Origin: Posidonia oceanica
Taxonomy: Eukaryota > Streptophyta > Magnoliopsida > Alismatales > Posidoniaceae
Assembly (NCBI GenBank): GCA_037176725.1
Contig: JAZBRS010000049.1
Span: forward strand, 30,124,001 to 30,188,000
Length of the DNA: 64,000 nt
Direction of reading: 5' to 3'
Part shown: piece after piece, positions 20,561 to 31,837 of the stretch
How the letters are laid out: every line of letters starts with the position of its first letter
Position numbering within the stretch: the stretch's first letter is position 1
Notes under the pieces: model-generated
Databases searched by the model: none
Told to the model about the DNA's origin: nothing
The model's input: the letters and a program-made list of their open reading frames with translations, nothing else
Position numbers and translations under genes: made by a program

Positions 20561-22204
20561 TTGGACGCGACTAGCAACAGCGTCCAATGTTGGACGCTGG
20601 AATAGCTCGCGTCCTACACAGGCAGAAACCAAAATGCAAAAAACATACGATGCAAACTTGGAAAACAGGGATTTGATGCAATGTAAAAATCCAAGGACAG
20701 ATAGAGCATGCTGGGAAATCAAAACACAAGGCCCAGAAATCAGAAGCAAGATCACGGCGATTCTTGAAAAGAAGAAAAGAAGAAAAAGGGGGGCAGAGGG
20801 TGTTGGACGCTCAGATTGGTAGCGTCCAATGTTAGACACTGAGATCTAGCCGTCCAACAACCAAGCCATGCCTTTGAGAAAAATGAATGCATGTAGGCTA
20901 TATGGATGCAATGCAGATGCGGAAATGCAGTGCAAGAGGTGCATGAGATGCAGGACTAACTTAACAGAGGATTAGGAGGGGATTAGAGCAAAGGGGCAGG
21001 CCAGGATTAAGGATCAGAACAAACAGGTTGTTGGACGCCGGTAGGCATGGCGTCCAACGTTAGATGCCATAGTGGCAGACGTCTAACACAGGCCAAAAGA
21101 TAGAGAGAAGAGGAAGCAAACAAAACAAAAAAAAAAACAAACTAAAAGAAAAAAGACAAAATAAAATAAAAAGGGTGGGAGCATGCATCTGGGCTACTGG
21201 ATGTGCATAGGACAAACAAGCAAACAAAGGGGAGCATAAAAGACACAATCAGACCTTGCCTGGGGTCTGTACCAGGTTAGAGACACAACTAGGGTGTTGG
21301 ACGCGAGCTAGGTCGGCATCCAATGTTGGATGCCAGCACCAGCAGCGTACAACGCTCTAGGAGGCACAGCACACAAAAAAATACATAAAATAGCCAGAAT
21401 AATTCAAAGAAGTTAAAGAACAGTTGCTGGAGAGGCTAAGCATGCATGAGAACACAGGAGACAGGTAAACAGGCAAGATCAGGGCAATATGCAAGCTTTA
21501 AACAAAAGATGGGGAGGTCAGGACATTGGACGCTAGAGCCAGCAGTGTCCAACGTTGGACGCTGAAGGCTCTGGCGTCCAATGACCGAAACATGCAGACT
21601 CACCTGTTCTAAAGGGGGAGCTCAGCTCAGACCCCAGCTATATGCATGCAAACACTTTAAAGGCATGTAAGCAACTAACAGGAGCATGCATAGCAATCAT
21701 TTGAGCTAAGGAAAGCAAGAAAGGGAGAATATGCATGAGAGAAGAAAGCTTTAAACTTTGCAAAATAAGTAAACAACTTAGAGAAATCCTAGCAAACCTA
21801 AGCATGGTTGCCATAGGGGCCAGGCATCTCTATGTAGGCGTGGATCACAAAATAATACTCAAAATATGCATGATGGAGGCATGGCAGCAAAGTAAAGCAA
21901 GCAGAGGCATTGGACACTAGATGAACCAGCATCCAACATTGGACACGGCTCACACTAGCGTCCAACGCAGGTAGGAGACAGATGGATCATTAAGCATGCA
22001 AAAAGGCTTCTAATAAGCATGGGATAAACTAATAAGCATGGTATAACATCAAGGAGCACTAAGGGAAACATATGGCATATATTTACAGAGAAGCAAGCAA
22101 AGATAAAGCATGGAAAGCATTCAAACAAGGGCTAAGCTAAGCAGAGTGTTGGACGTTGCTACAACAAGCGTCCAACGTTGGACGCACCAGCTGATGCGTC
22201 CAAC
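20561..22204. promoter_or_regulatory. Seven dispersed half-site cassettes in D
   Basis: Cassettes start near 20561, 20803, 21031, 21297, 21526, 21910 and 22148. Each is about 56 bp: TTGGACGC, N11, GCGTCCAA, two bases, TTGGACGC, N11, GCGTCCAA. The 11-bp spacers are unrelated to one another in sequence but constant in length (one is 10). Cassettes recur mostly every 228-266 bp. An eighth, longer cassette with three units is at 28619-28704. Confidence 0.82.
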
Positions 22205-22433
22205 ACACTGAACTTCCTCTTGGCCTCGAATCTCGACCAAAAGAGTTCAAAAAAATGTAAAAATGCATGGGAGCATGTAGTAATCCCGGTGTTCGGATCG
22301 TCCATGCACATTGCCAAAGCTCGTGCGCACCGATCAGAATCAGGCTTACTATTAGCGGCTATGTCCGAGAAGGAAGACTTAACTCGAAAACATTTAAAAA
22401 AGGGAAAAAGGGGAAGAAAAGAAGAAGATAAGA

Positions 22434-22453
22434 CAAATCGGAGTCGCCACCAG
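22434..22453 (-). other. PBS-like site in D
   Basis: Read on the minus strand as TGGCGACTCCGATTTGTC, which has the TGGCGACTCC start common to primer-binding sites of Ogre/Tat-type elements. A degraded counterpart is near 18870-18885. If real, a very long LTR lies above it, up to about 28927. Confidence 0.45.
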
Positions 22454-22984
22454 GTCTATTAGATCGAGAGACAAGGAAAACCGAGGAAATGCGTGAATAA
22501 TCACGCAGAACCAAGCAAAAGATGCAATGTAAGGCAATGCAAAAGAAATGAGATGCAAATGAATGCAAATGAATGCAAATGATATGACTCGTGCTTGGGA
22601 CAAGGGCAATATGGTCATTACGGGCCAAGAGAAAGGGCAAGGACTCCTGTTACGCGTGGGGAAGGTGTTAGGCACCCCCGACACGCCCGAGAATCGGTCT
22701 TTCTAGGCTTACGCTCGCATACACAGGGAAATACAGATTTTGAATGCCTAAGTGCCAATGAATGCCTATCTAGATGCTCATAAGTGTGCTCTAAGTGATG
22801 GAAAGCATGCAAGGAATTAAACGTGCTATCTAAGTGTTCAGCAGCGCTATTTGTGTTTCGAACCGGGCGAAACCTGGTTCGTGAGAACTCTAGGCAGTAA
22901 GCATCACTGCCCTATATGCAAATGCAGGCGATAAAACAAAACAACGGTAAAAACAGGCAATGCGGGTGACATGCAAGAGGAAAC

Positions 22985-23500
22985 AACGTAAAACACACAA
23001 AACGGTGCGAAAACGAAGTCGGCACACAAAACGGTGCAAGAAACAAAGTCGGCACACAAAATGGTGCAAGAAACAAAGCGGACATGCAAAACGGTGCAAG
23101 AAACAAAGTTGGCACGCAAAATGGTGCGAGAAACAAAGTTGGCACGCAAAACGGTGAGAGAAACAAAGTCGGCACACAAAACGGTGCGAGAAACAAAGTC
23201 GGCACACAAAACGGTGCTAGAAACAAAGTCAACATGCAAAACAGTGCGAGAAACAAAGTCGGCACGCAAAACGGTGCGAGAAACAAAGTCGGCACGCAAA
23301 ACGGTGCGAGAAACAAAGCGAGCACGTAAAATGGTGCAAGAAACAAAGCAGGCATGCAAAACGGTGCAAGAAACAAAGCGGGCATGCAAAACGGTGCGAG
23401 AAACAAAGTCGGCACGCAAAACAGTGCGAGAAACAAAGTCAGCATGCAAAACGGTGCGAGAAACAAAGTCGGCACGCAAAACGGTGCAAGAAACGGACGA
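22985..23500. repeat. Minisatellite III (30-bp unit, about 17 copies)
   Basis: Tandem copies of a unit with AAACAAAGTCGGCACGCAAA and ACGGTGCGAG. The unit length is a multiple of three and lacks stops in several frames, which creates long spurious open frames on both strands. Confidence 0.93.
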
Positions 23501-23799
23501 AATAGAGCGTCTAAAAGCCATGCAATGCGAATGATATGCAAAAGATGCTACAGAAGTTCAGGAGGACTTACCTCGAAGATCTGAAGCCTGATTTGAGAAA
23601 TGCTTGGTCTGTATTGAAGTGCGCTCCACCGGGGTTGTTCAGGCATCTTGGTCGCGAAGATCCAGTGGTCCGATCAAAAGATATTCAAACTTCAAGGCAG
23701 AAGGCCAGAACAGGGGAGAAGATAGGATCTAAGTGTGAAAGGGGGCCTAAGGGTGTGCCAAACAGGTCCTCCCATGTAAATGAGAGCTAAGAATGCTTA

Positions 23800-24844
23800 A
23801 GTGTGTGCAAGGGATGCCAAATGCAAGAATGCATGAATGCAATGCATGCAGAATGCAAGAAAAGACTTAGGGATGATTTTTCATAAAACTGGGGACTTAC
23901 ATGCAATTTTGAAAAGATGGGGGTCTGAATGCAAGGATTTTGAAAAGCTAGAGGCTTTTATGCAAATTTTTTGAGAAATGGAGGGCCTGAATGCAATTTT
24001 ACAAAATGCAGGGTTCAAAATGCAATTTTTCAAGATAGCCATGCCTCAAGACAAGTTTTGAACTCATATGGTAAGTTGGCATACAATTTTGAAATTAACA
24101 AGGTCCAAAATGCAATTTTTCCAGCAAAACAGGGGTTTTAATGGTCTGGGAATGCAAATAGGGGACTTATATGCAATTTTTCAAATATGCAGGGTCTAAA
24201 ATGCAATTTTATAAGCAAAATATGCATTTAAATGATTTTTATAAGCATGCAGAGGACCTATATGCAGTTCTCAAAACATGCAAGGTCAAAAATGCAATTT
24301 TATAAGTAAAATATGCATTTAAATGATTTTTATAAGCATGTAGAGGACCTATGTGCAATTTTCAAAACATGTAGGATCAAAAATACAATTTTATAAGCAA
24401 AATATGCATTTAAATGTATGTTGTGCATGACGAAGGACCTATATGCAAAAATCAGATTATATGAGGAAAATGATGCAATGCAGTAAAGAAAATTGAAAAA
24501 TAAATACCTAAGTTAACAGATCAGAGGACTAAAGTGCAAATAAGAAAATTAACAGGGACTAGAAATGCAATACATCAAGGTAAAATATGAATATTAAATC
24601 AGATTAATATCAGGAGGACTATCATGCAATAATATAAAGCTAGAGGACTGGAACTTAAAGAAAACACTAAAGAGAAACACTATGGCAGGACTAACATGCA
24701 ATTAATTGATTTTTTGGATTTTTCATGCAATTTCATAAGATTTACATACGAAATTAAATGAATGATAAACAGAGGCAGGACTGGAAAGCAATAAAGCGAG
24801 AAAGTAAGGCAAATATGCAATTTTTGGTAAAAATTGTATGCTAA
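23800..24844. repeat. AT-rich region with dispersed ATGCAATTTT phrases (D)
   Basis: Irregular repeats of TGCAATTTT and AAAATATGCATTTAAATG-like phrases every 60-110 bp (for example near 24195, 24290 and 24385). No gene is seen. Confidence 0.6.
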
Positions 24845-26420
24845 CTAGAAATAAATGAACAGTGGAAGGAGGCGGTGTGGCCACTGTAGCACAGAGGCTA
24901 CCAGGGCTTGGTGGCGGCGGAGGAAGCCCGCTCGAACGGTGCTGAGCAGCGGGGAAGCTTCGTCGGAGCAGCACGGAGGTCTAGGCGGTGTCGGCGCGAC
25001 GTGACGCGGCCTAGAGCAGATCGGAGAGGGCGACGGAGCTTGACAGGGCATCTGGAGGCAGTCCGGGCAAAATCGGCATCGGCGGAGGGAACTGAAGCCA
25101 GGGTCGTGCTCCTAGAGGCTGTGCGGAGCTGGGACGACCCTCGGGGATGCTTTCTGCAGATCGGAGCGGCGGAGCGAGCTTCGAGCTCACCGGAGAAGAA
25201 GGTGGAAGGCGACGCTGACTTGGCGAGAAGGAGACCGGAACCCTAATCTAGGGGGTCGAGGAGCATGCGGGGGAGAAAACTAAGCTAGCGGTGTAGGTGG
25301 ATACCTGTTTCGGTGGTTGGAACGTCCCCCCGACGTGGGCTGCCTCAGCAGAGGCCGGCGAAGGTGGGTCTAAGCTCTAGGGGCATCTTTGGTGGCTCGC
25401 GAAGGGTGGAATCTACTCCGGGAGTCGCTCCGGTGCTTTCTGGATGGTCGGGCACGAGTTCTGCAGACCGGCAGGAGAGATGGCTGTTTTGGGTTCAGCA
25501 AGAACCGCCGGAGGTGGGTGGAGGTGTCTGTGGCTCCTCTGGCTGAGCGGAGAGTTCCAGTGGGTAGCTGGGAGTCCAGTGAGGGCTTCTGGAAGCTCGG
25601 TTTGGACAGTGGAGGCTTGTGGTGGATTTTTGCAGGTGTGGTTGATTTTGGACAGAAATGGAGGTAAGTGTTTGCTGTGGGGGGTTTGCTGTGTGGTGAG
25701 GATGAAGGCCGAAGCTTGGGTAGGTTAGAGAGGTGGTGTTTTGGCGAGTTATTGGGAAGATTTTTGGCTGAGATGGTGGTCTGAGGTGTCGGGAATTCTA
25801 GAGGATGTGGTGTTGGGTTGCTGTGGGGATTTTCAGGTGTTTGGGGGGATTCTAGAATGGGTTCGAGAGTGGAATGGAGGGCTGTGTATTGCTGGAAGTT
25901 TGGCAGATTTGGGGGATGAATTGGGAGTGATTTCGGAGGAGTTTGGGGTTCTGGTTTGCAGTGGGCTGAAGGAGGAGGAAATGTCGATTTTTTCAGAGGA
26001 AGAGGGGAGAATTCTGGGTTCTCTCCGGCTGGGGGAGCGCACCAGGGAGAGCGGAGAGGTCTGGGCAATGAAGGTGATGTTTCTAGTGCCTTGAGCTACT
26101 GGCTCCTACTGGTCTTTGGTCTGCAGGTTCGGCGGCAATTAATTGCCGGAAGAGGTGGTGGCAGACGCACAGTTGAGGCAGGCGGCGCGTGCTAGTTCGG
26201 CCTGGGCAGAGGGCATGCGACGTGCAAGGACGGTCAGGTGGGAGGACAGTGTTGTCGACTACAGAAAGCTGTGTAAGAAGAAAAAAGAAAAAAAACCAGA
26301 GAGGAAGGAAGCGGGAGAGGAAGAAGGAGGGAGGAGGAAGAGAGCTGCTGTGGGCGGGGCCTGCGCGGGATTTAAAAAAAGAAAAAAGAAGGAGAGGAAG
26401 GGGTGAGTGGGCCGGACCGA
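24845..26420. other. GC-rich block of D, no convincing gene
   Basis: About 1.6 kb of GC-rich, CpG-containing sequence flanked by AT-rich DNA. Several 80-230-codon open frames exist on both strands (the longest is 25370-26068 on minus, Pro/Ser-rich) but they overlap each other and show no domain. The block may be a leader or promoter region of the D LTR. Confidence 0.45.
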
Positions 26421-28618
26421 AGAAGAGAAAAAGAAAGTAGAAAAGAAAGAAAAGATAAGGAAGAGGGGAAGAAAGAAAGGAAGAAGAAAAAAAGAAGAAA
26501 AATTGAAATAAAATAAAAAGAAAGTTTGAAAGTATTTTTAAAGTGATTGTTTTTAAGTTAGGATTTTTTTAATTAGGTTTTTGAAGATTATTTTTAAATT
26601 AATTAGGGTTAGAAGGACTTTTAGTTTTGATTTAAGTTTTTAGGATTTAAGTTTTCTTTAAATTGTTTTTGATTTGGTTTAAATGTTTGTTAAATTTTTA
26701 ATTGTTTTTTAGTTGAGTTTTCCTTGTTGAATTTTTCTTGTTAAGTTGGGATTTTTAATTAGGCTTTTTAATGGGTTGTTTTTTAATTAATTAGGAGGAG
26801 TTTTAGTCTTTTAGTTTTTTCTTAATTCTTCTTTAAATTGTTTTTTGATTTTGTTTGCTAAATTCTTTTAATATTTTTTAGTTAAGTTTTCTTATTGAGT
26901 TTTTAATTAAGTGTTTTTAAATTGTTCAAATTTTTTGATTGTTTCTTTTAGATTGGTTAAGTGTTTTTTAATTAATTACTTGTGTTAATGTTTTTAATTG
27001 TTTTCTTCTTTTTTAGGATTCGTTTTTGATTATTTTTAATGAAGTTTTTACTTTTGTTTTGTTTTGATTATATTTTGGTTTTTTACTTGATTTTATAACA
27101 TCTTCTTTTGTTTGTTTTGTATTTTTTAGATGGCATTCTTAATTTCCCTTTTTTGGTCGGATTCAATTAGGTTTTTATTTTTAATTGTTTGTTTAAGTTT
27201 TTAATTACTTCTTTTTTAGGATTTTGATTTGTTTTTCTTTTGTTTTAGAGTTTTAAAGGTTTTTTAAGGTTTTTATAGGTTTTTTAAGGATTTAGTGGAA
27301 GAAAGGAAAAGAAAGGGAAAAGGAAAAAGAAAAGGACGAAATGGTGAAGGAAGGAAGGAAGAGAGGAGTGGAAGGAAAATAAATATTAGAAAATCAAAGA
27401 ATAAGCTAAAAATAGAATAAAAATGCAAATATGATACAGAAGAGGGAGATGCACAAGGTGGGCCCACAGCCAGGCAGGAAGAAGGGAGAGAAGGGAGTGA
27501 AAAGAGGGAGGATAATCAGGAGAGAGAGAGAGAGGAGAGAGAAAAGAATAATCCAAGAGAGAGAAAAGGATAATTTGGGTAAATGGGGGGTTTAGAGGTT
27601 TTGAAAAGGGGTGAAACTTGGTGGGTGTGTGGCCTATAGTCTCTAGTGCTAGACCAAGGGTTTGGATTTGGATTTTGGAAGGTTTTGAAGGGGTTTTGAG
27701 GTATAGAAAAAGGGTAGTTTTGCCTAGGTTTTCTAGGATTTTTAGGAGTGGTTTTGATTTGAAATTTTAAGGACTTTTTGGTGGGTTTGCTAAGTTAGGA
27801 AGGGTGAGTTTTCCTATGGTTTTTGGGTAGTGTTTGGGTTCGGGTAATGGGTGTGATCCTAGGTTGAGTTTGGGCTTGTTTTGAGGGGAAAGAGGAAGAG
27901 AAAGGTGTGGGTTTGGACCTAGGTTTGGGTTCAGAAGCCACCAGAAGATTCCAATCGATTCAGCTTGTCAAAATGAGATGTCAACAGAGCGTAACACTAG
28001 ACATACAAGATTAAAGGGGATGAAGTGCTTACCGTTTGGTGGCTCGGAATAGTGGCTCCACCTCGTTCGTCGGCGTTGCGAGTGTGTCTGCAGCAGCAAC
28101 TTCGGCGAAGGCGTTTGGGCAGCCTGGAGCATCGAAGGAGGTCGCAAAGCGTCGAGGACAGAGAGGGGAGTGCCTTCTTGCTCTTGGATGTGGGAATTCT
28201 CTTCTCAACTCGGTGTGGTGAATGCTGCAACGGCATGAAGGAGGCTATTTTGTTGGGTTCAGAGGCTTAAGTTCAATGGTGGCAGGGATTTTGGCAGGCA
28301 ATGGCAGGCGGTGGCAGGCGTGGCAGGCCAAAGCAAGAGTGGGAAGTCTTCGAGGGATGTCAGGTAGTTAGTGCTGGAGGTGTGGATGGTCGGCGAAGTC
28401 GTCGGGGTGGCAGGGATGGGCTGGCAAAGTGCTGACTCCGAGGGAGAGCGGAAAACGGGCGGGAGCGCGAAATTGGCTGGTGGCAGGCTGTCACGCGGCC
28501 TTGGCGGCTAGTGGGTGGTGTGGAGTGGTGAGGGGACGGCTAATAAGTGGTGTACGGGTGGTGGAATGGACGGGAGGTGAGCTAGAGGGGGTGGAGCAGC
28601 AGTTGCTGCACTCGAGCC
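26421..28618. other. Purine-rich, then T-rich (26500-27270), then GC-rich (28040-28610) non-coding part of D
   Basis: GAAAGA-rich tracts, then about 750 bp of TTTTTAATTAGG-type low complexity, then GGTTTTG-rich and finally GC-rich sequence with GTGGCAGGC repeats at 28280-28330. No gene is seen. Confidence 0.5.
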
Positions 28619-28704
28619 GTTGGACGCCAGACCAGAGGGCATCCAATGTTGGACGCTAGCATCGGCCGCGTCCAACGTTGGACGCTGCCTGTTCCAGCAT
28701 CCAA
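28619..28704. promoter_or_regulatory. Three-unit half-site array near right end of D
   Basis: TTGGACGC-N11-GCATCCAA-TG, TTGGACGC-N11-GCGTCCAA-CG, TTGGACGC-N11-GCATCCAA: three units in exact 29-bp register, about 220 bp from the right end of D. Confidence 0.85.
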
Positions 28705-28927
28705 CACACTTAGGTGGCACAAGCTGCAAATGGGCTTGGGCATAGGCTTAGAATGGTTGTAAAAGTTGTAAAAAGGCTTGATAAAGGCTTCTAGGGTTTT
28801 GGGCAAAGATTTGGGCTTGGTTTTGGGCTAGGAACAATGGGTTAGAAAATGGATGCCATTCCAGAATCCACACGAGCCTGCAGGAGAAAACAACCAACTT
28901 CTGGGTTCTCAGAATGGAGTGTCTACC

Positions 28928-30079
28928 ATACACTTCCATGCAATCGTGCATCATGTCGTGGAAGATGGCCCTCATCGCTATTTGATATGTTGTACCGGCG
29001 TTCTTGAGACCGAATGGCATGACTACGTAGCAGAACGTCCCCCATGGTGTGATGAACGACGTCTTCTCTTGGTCCTCCTCTGCTAGCTTGATCTGGTTGA
29101 AATCGGAGAAACCATCCATGAAAGATAGCATCTCAAATCCTGCTGTATTGTCCACTAGCAAGTCAATATGTGGCAAAGGGAAGTCATCCTTGGGACAGGC
29201 GGTGTTGAGGTTGCGATAGTCAATGCAAATCCGAACTTTCCCGTCCTTTTTGGCCACTAGTACTATATTTGAGACCCAATTGAGGTACACAACCACTCTG
29301 ATGAATTTTGCTTTCTGGAGCTTGTCAATTTCTTCTTTGACTTTGAGGGCGAGTTCCGGCCTTAGTCGCCTCAGCTTTTGCATGACGGGCTTGGTTCCAG
29401 AGTTTAGTGGAAGTAGGTGTTCCACTAGGGCTGAATGCAGTCCAGGCATATCCTCGTATTTGAAGGCCAGCACATCCATAAATTCTTTCAAGATTTGGAC
29501 CATTTCCTCTCGCTCTTCTGGGCTCAAGCTTGCACTTATGAGTATTAGTTTTGGCTCTTCGGCGATGCCCAGGTTGACCTCCATGGTCTCTGCTTCAGCT
29601 GCCTTGGTTTGCTCATCATATTTGTCCATGAGGTGCTTAAGGAGGTCTGAGTCTGCCTCTTGTTCTTCTTCCTCATCACTGCAGCTAACCAGCTCATATG
29701 CTTCTATTCCTGCACACTTCCTAAACCGATCAAATTCTTCTACTAGGAAGACCATGTTAGCAGTAGCCAGCTCCTGAGGCAATGCCTCCGTGTATTGACA
29801 CACGCGCATAGTTTTGGAAGCGGTGGTCGAAGTTGACCGCGAGCTGCTAGAACTAACATGATGATCCTCTCCCTTATTGAAAACAGAAAGCAAATTACTT
29901 TTATTCCTAGGAAATGAAAACAATGCAGAATTAAACAAAATTTTATTTACAGCATCTAGGGGGATGCCCCTAGAGTTATCTCCATCAGTAGAGGTAGGAG
30001 CCTCTCTAGGCGGGCTCGTTAGGATTGACGTTCCCATCATTTTCGAGAAGCTCATAGTTGGCCCCTGGATCGGGGTCAA
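28928..30079 (-). pseudogene. Element A reverse transcriptase, 5' part (split by D)
   Basis: RT fingers and palm in the same frame as gag and protease. Visible motifs: MPGLHSALVEHLL upstream, KFIRVVVY, KDGKVRICIDYRNLN, CPKDDFPLPHIDLLVD, MLSFMDGFSDFNQI, FITPWGTFCYVVMPFGLKNAG and finally HDCMEVY. The next residues of the active site (VDD) are 10.2 kb away at 18768. The acidic stretch at about 29660-29700 (EEEEQEAD) belongs to the linker before RT. Without D the segment would be continuous with 16093-18768. Confidence 0.93.
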
Positions 30080-30550
30080 CTTCAGGTCTCTGAGGTTGCA
30101 AACCTTTAGAGAGATCGGCCGTGAGGCGGCGAACCTTGTCTACGAGTCGTTGTGACTTGCGTAGAATTTGCCTCGGCCTTTGCTCCAAGGAGGAAAAGGT
30201 GTTCGGAGCTGGAGGAGGTGGAGGCTTGGGAGCGGTGGTGCCAGAAGAAGAGGGAGAAGAAAGAAGTGGCCAATCCGGAGGTTCGGGGGCCACGGCGCCG
30301 GAAGAAGAGGGCGAAGAAGAAAGAGGTGGCCGATCCGAAGGTTCAGGGGCCAGTGCGCCTAACAGTGGTGGCGACGATGTTGCAATCTGACCTTCATGAG
30401 GTTTTGCTAGCAACTCTTTTGCAGTCTGACCTTCGTGAGGTTTTGCTACTACAGTCTAGCCTTCATGTGGCTCTACTGTTAACTCCCTTGCAGTCTGACC
30501 TTCGTGAGGCTCTGCTGGCAATTCAAGTGTTTGGAATAAGCCAGAAATGT
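30080..30550 (-). other. Linker between G-patch and RT (element A)
   Basis: Polyprotein linker with Pro/Ser-rich repeats and, at about 30385-30520, three to four repeats of roughly 35-55 bp encoding PHEGQT-type phrases. It is frame-broken relative to the flanking domains. Confidence 0.5.
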
Positions 30551-30835
30551 TTACGTCGACTGTGTCCTCTGCACTTTGGAGAGTGTGTTTGGTTGATTGC
30601 GCCAAAATAATATTTGCCAAGGGGATGAATTCGGATCGAATATCCCTACGCTAGTAAAATGTCTTTGTAGATTCCACTGTAATGGTCGTCCGTCGGGGAA
30701 TTGGTCGAAACCGAGTCCTCCCCTTCCTTCTCTGTCACAAGCCTTCACTAGCTCCTTCATTCCCTTTCCTTCTGGGCCTAAGCCCTGGCCTTTCTTGTAG
30801 CCAATTCTCCTCATGATTTCCCATCCCACATTCAT
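30551..30835 (-). pseudogene. G-patch domain of element A polyprotein
   Basis: Same reading frame as protease 2 upstream. Residues NVGWEIMRRIGYKKGQGLG, then GKGMKELV, then GRGGLGF fit the G-patch pattern (hydrophobic-hh-MGW/IGY-GxGLG...GLGF), a glycine-rich nucleic-acid-binding module of about 45 residues. Followed by PLQWNLQRHF, conserved in C as PLAWSLANHF. G-patch domains located just after protease are known in betaretroviruses; here the position is the same in a plant Tat element. A stop separates it from protease 2. Confidence 0.75.
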
Positions 30836-30892
30836 GGATGGTCCTTTGGTTTTGGAGGGTTCCCTCTTCTTGTGAAATAACCTGGGCCGAGC

Positions 30893-31837
30893 TCACTTGT
30901 CCCTCAGCTCGACCATAGACACTATATTCTTGCCTTTTTCGACACAGGTCAGCTTTTCTCGCACACTGAACTGGTGCGGTAGGTATATCACAATTGCCTC
31001 TGCTTCTTGGCCTGGTATGTCTCCTGCTATCTTGATGATTTTCCCATCGTGTGGGAATTTCAGACATTGGTGCCAAGGAGATGATACTCCTTTTAGACTG
31101 TCCAGCCATTGTCTCCCCAGGATAACCTGATATGGGACATTGACGTCTATGACGATTAGTTGGGTTAGAACCTGAGCTGGTCCTATCCCTATCTTTGTGG
31201 TCCACTTGCCATGCACATTTCTCTTGCTATCATCATATCCGGCAATCGTCATGTTAATGGGGGTTAAGGAGGCCTCATTCACGCCCAAGGCTCGTATTGT
31301 ATTCAACGAGCAAATGTTCATTGATGCACCAGTATCTATGAGCACTTCAGAAATTAAGTGATTGTTCATAGAAATGGTTACATTCTATGGAGCTTTTCTC
31401 CTCTCTATTGGTGCCAACTCGCTATCAGCAAAAGTAATGATTGGCTCTACAAAGGCTGCTGTAGCTATGATATAGAATTCCTCCGCTGGCATGTCTAGGG
31501 CAACTTGGGCCTTCTCTAGCACTTCTAGTAGAGCTTTCCGGTGTTCATGTGAGCTGTTTATGAGGTCACAGATCGAGATCCTGGCCTGCATCTTTTTTAA
31601 TTGCTCTAGGATGTCATATTCTACTGACCGAGGTCCTACTTCAGGTCTGACCAGCTCTGCTTGCTCTGCTGGTGGCATGATTCGATTTGACAGCCTCCCT
31701 CCTCTGGTGATGGACGCAGCAGCCTCATTTCCTTTTAATGCTCCCTTCTTGAGTGGCCAGGCGAAGATAGACTCCCTCTGTATAGATCCGCCAAGCTCTG
31801 GTGGCTTTGTGGCCCTAGCTCGCTGCTCTGTTGGCAC
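30893..31837 (-). pseudogene. Second retropepsin domain (protease 2) of element A
   Basis: In frame with gag/protease 1 and the G-patch domain. Catalytic loop LIDTGASMNICSL at about 31320-31350, flap region with MTIAGYDDSKRN, and C-terminal VILGRQWLDSL. Preceded by a linker (31385-31837) with LEVLEKAQVALDMPAEEF. A TAG at 31385 separates the linker from the domain and a TGA at 31838 separates it from protease 1. The whole arrangement is repeated in C (62562-63203). Both copies keep DTG and ILG, so both look like former active proteases. Confidence 0.85.

Larger units (their letters stand above)
18769..28927 (-). mobile_element. Insertion D: about 10.2-kb non-coding LTR-type insertion in A RT
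   Basis: It splits the A RT between the Y and VDD codons. Flanking bases (ACATA at 18764-18768, CCATA at 28926-28930, or CATAT/CATAC) suggest a 5-bp target duplication with one mismatch; boundaries are uncertain by about 3 bp. The right end, read on the minus strand, starts GGTAGACACTCC, like the TGTAGATA starts of the A, B and C LTRs. Two diverged direct copies of one segment occur (about 18870-20350 and 22430-23800), each with a CGACTC-type PBS-like site. No gag, pol or PMD coding is recognisable, so this is a large non-autonomous element or the remnant of unequal recombination between long LTRs. The orientation is inferred from the PBS-like site. Confidence 0.65.

Noticed and set aside
20561..22204. 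CRISPR array
   Set aside because: The palindromic repeat and variable spacer look superficially similar, but spacers are 10-11 bp, there are no cas genes and the context is a plant retrotransposon.
22890..23541. Long open frames on both strands (up to 209 codons)
   Set aside because: They come from a 30-bp tandem repeat with no stop in several frames; there is no start context, domain or non-repetitive part.
25370..26068. 232-codon Pro/Ser-rich open frame on the minus strand in D
   Set aside because: GC-rich block with competing frames on the other strand, no domain and no paralogue in the window.
28853..29777. Plus-strand open frames opposite the RT
   Set aside because: Shadows of the conserved minus-strand RT frame.
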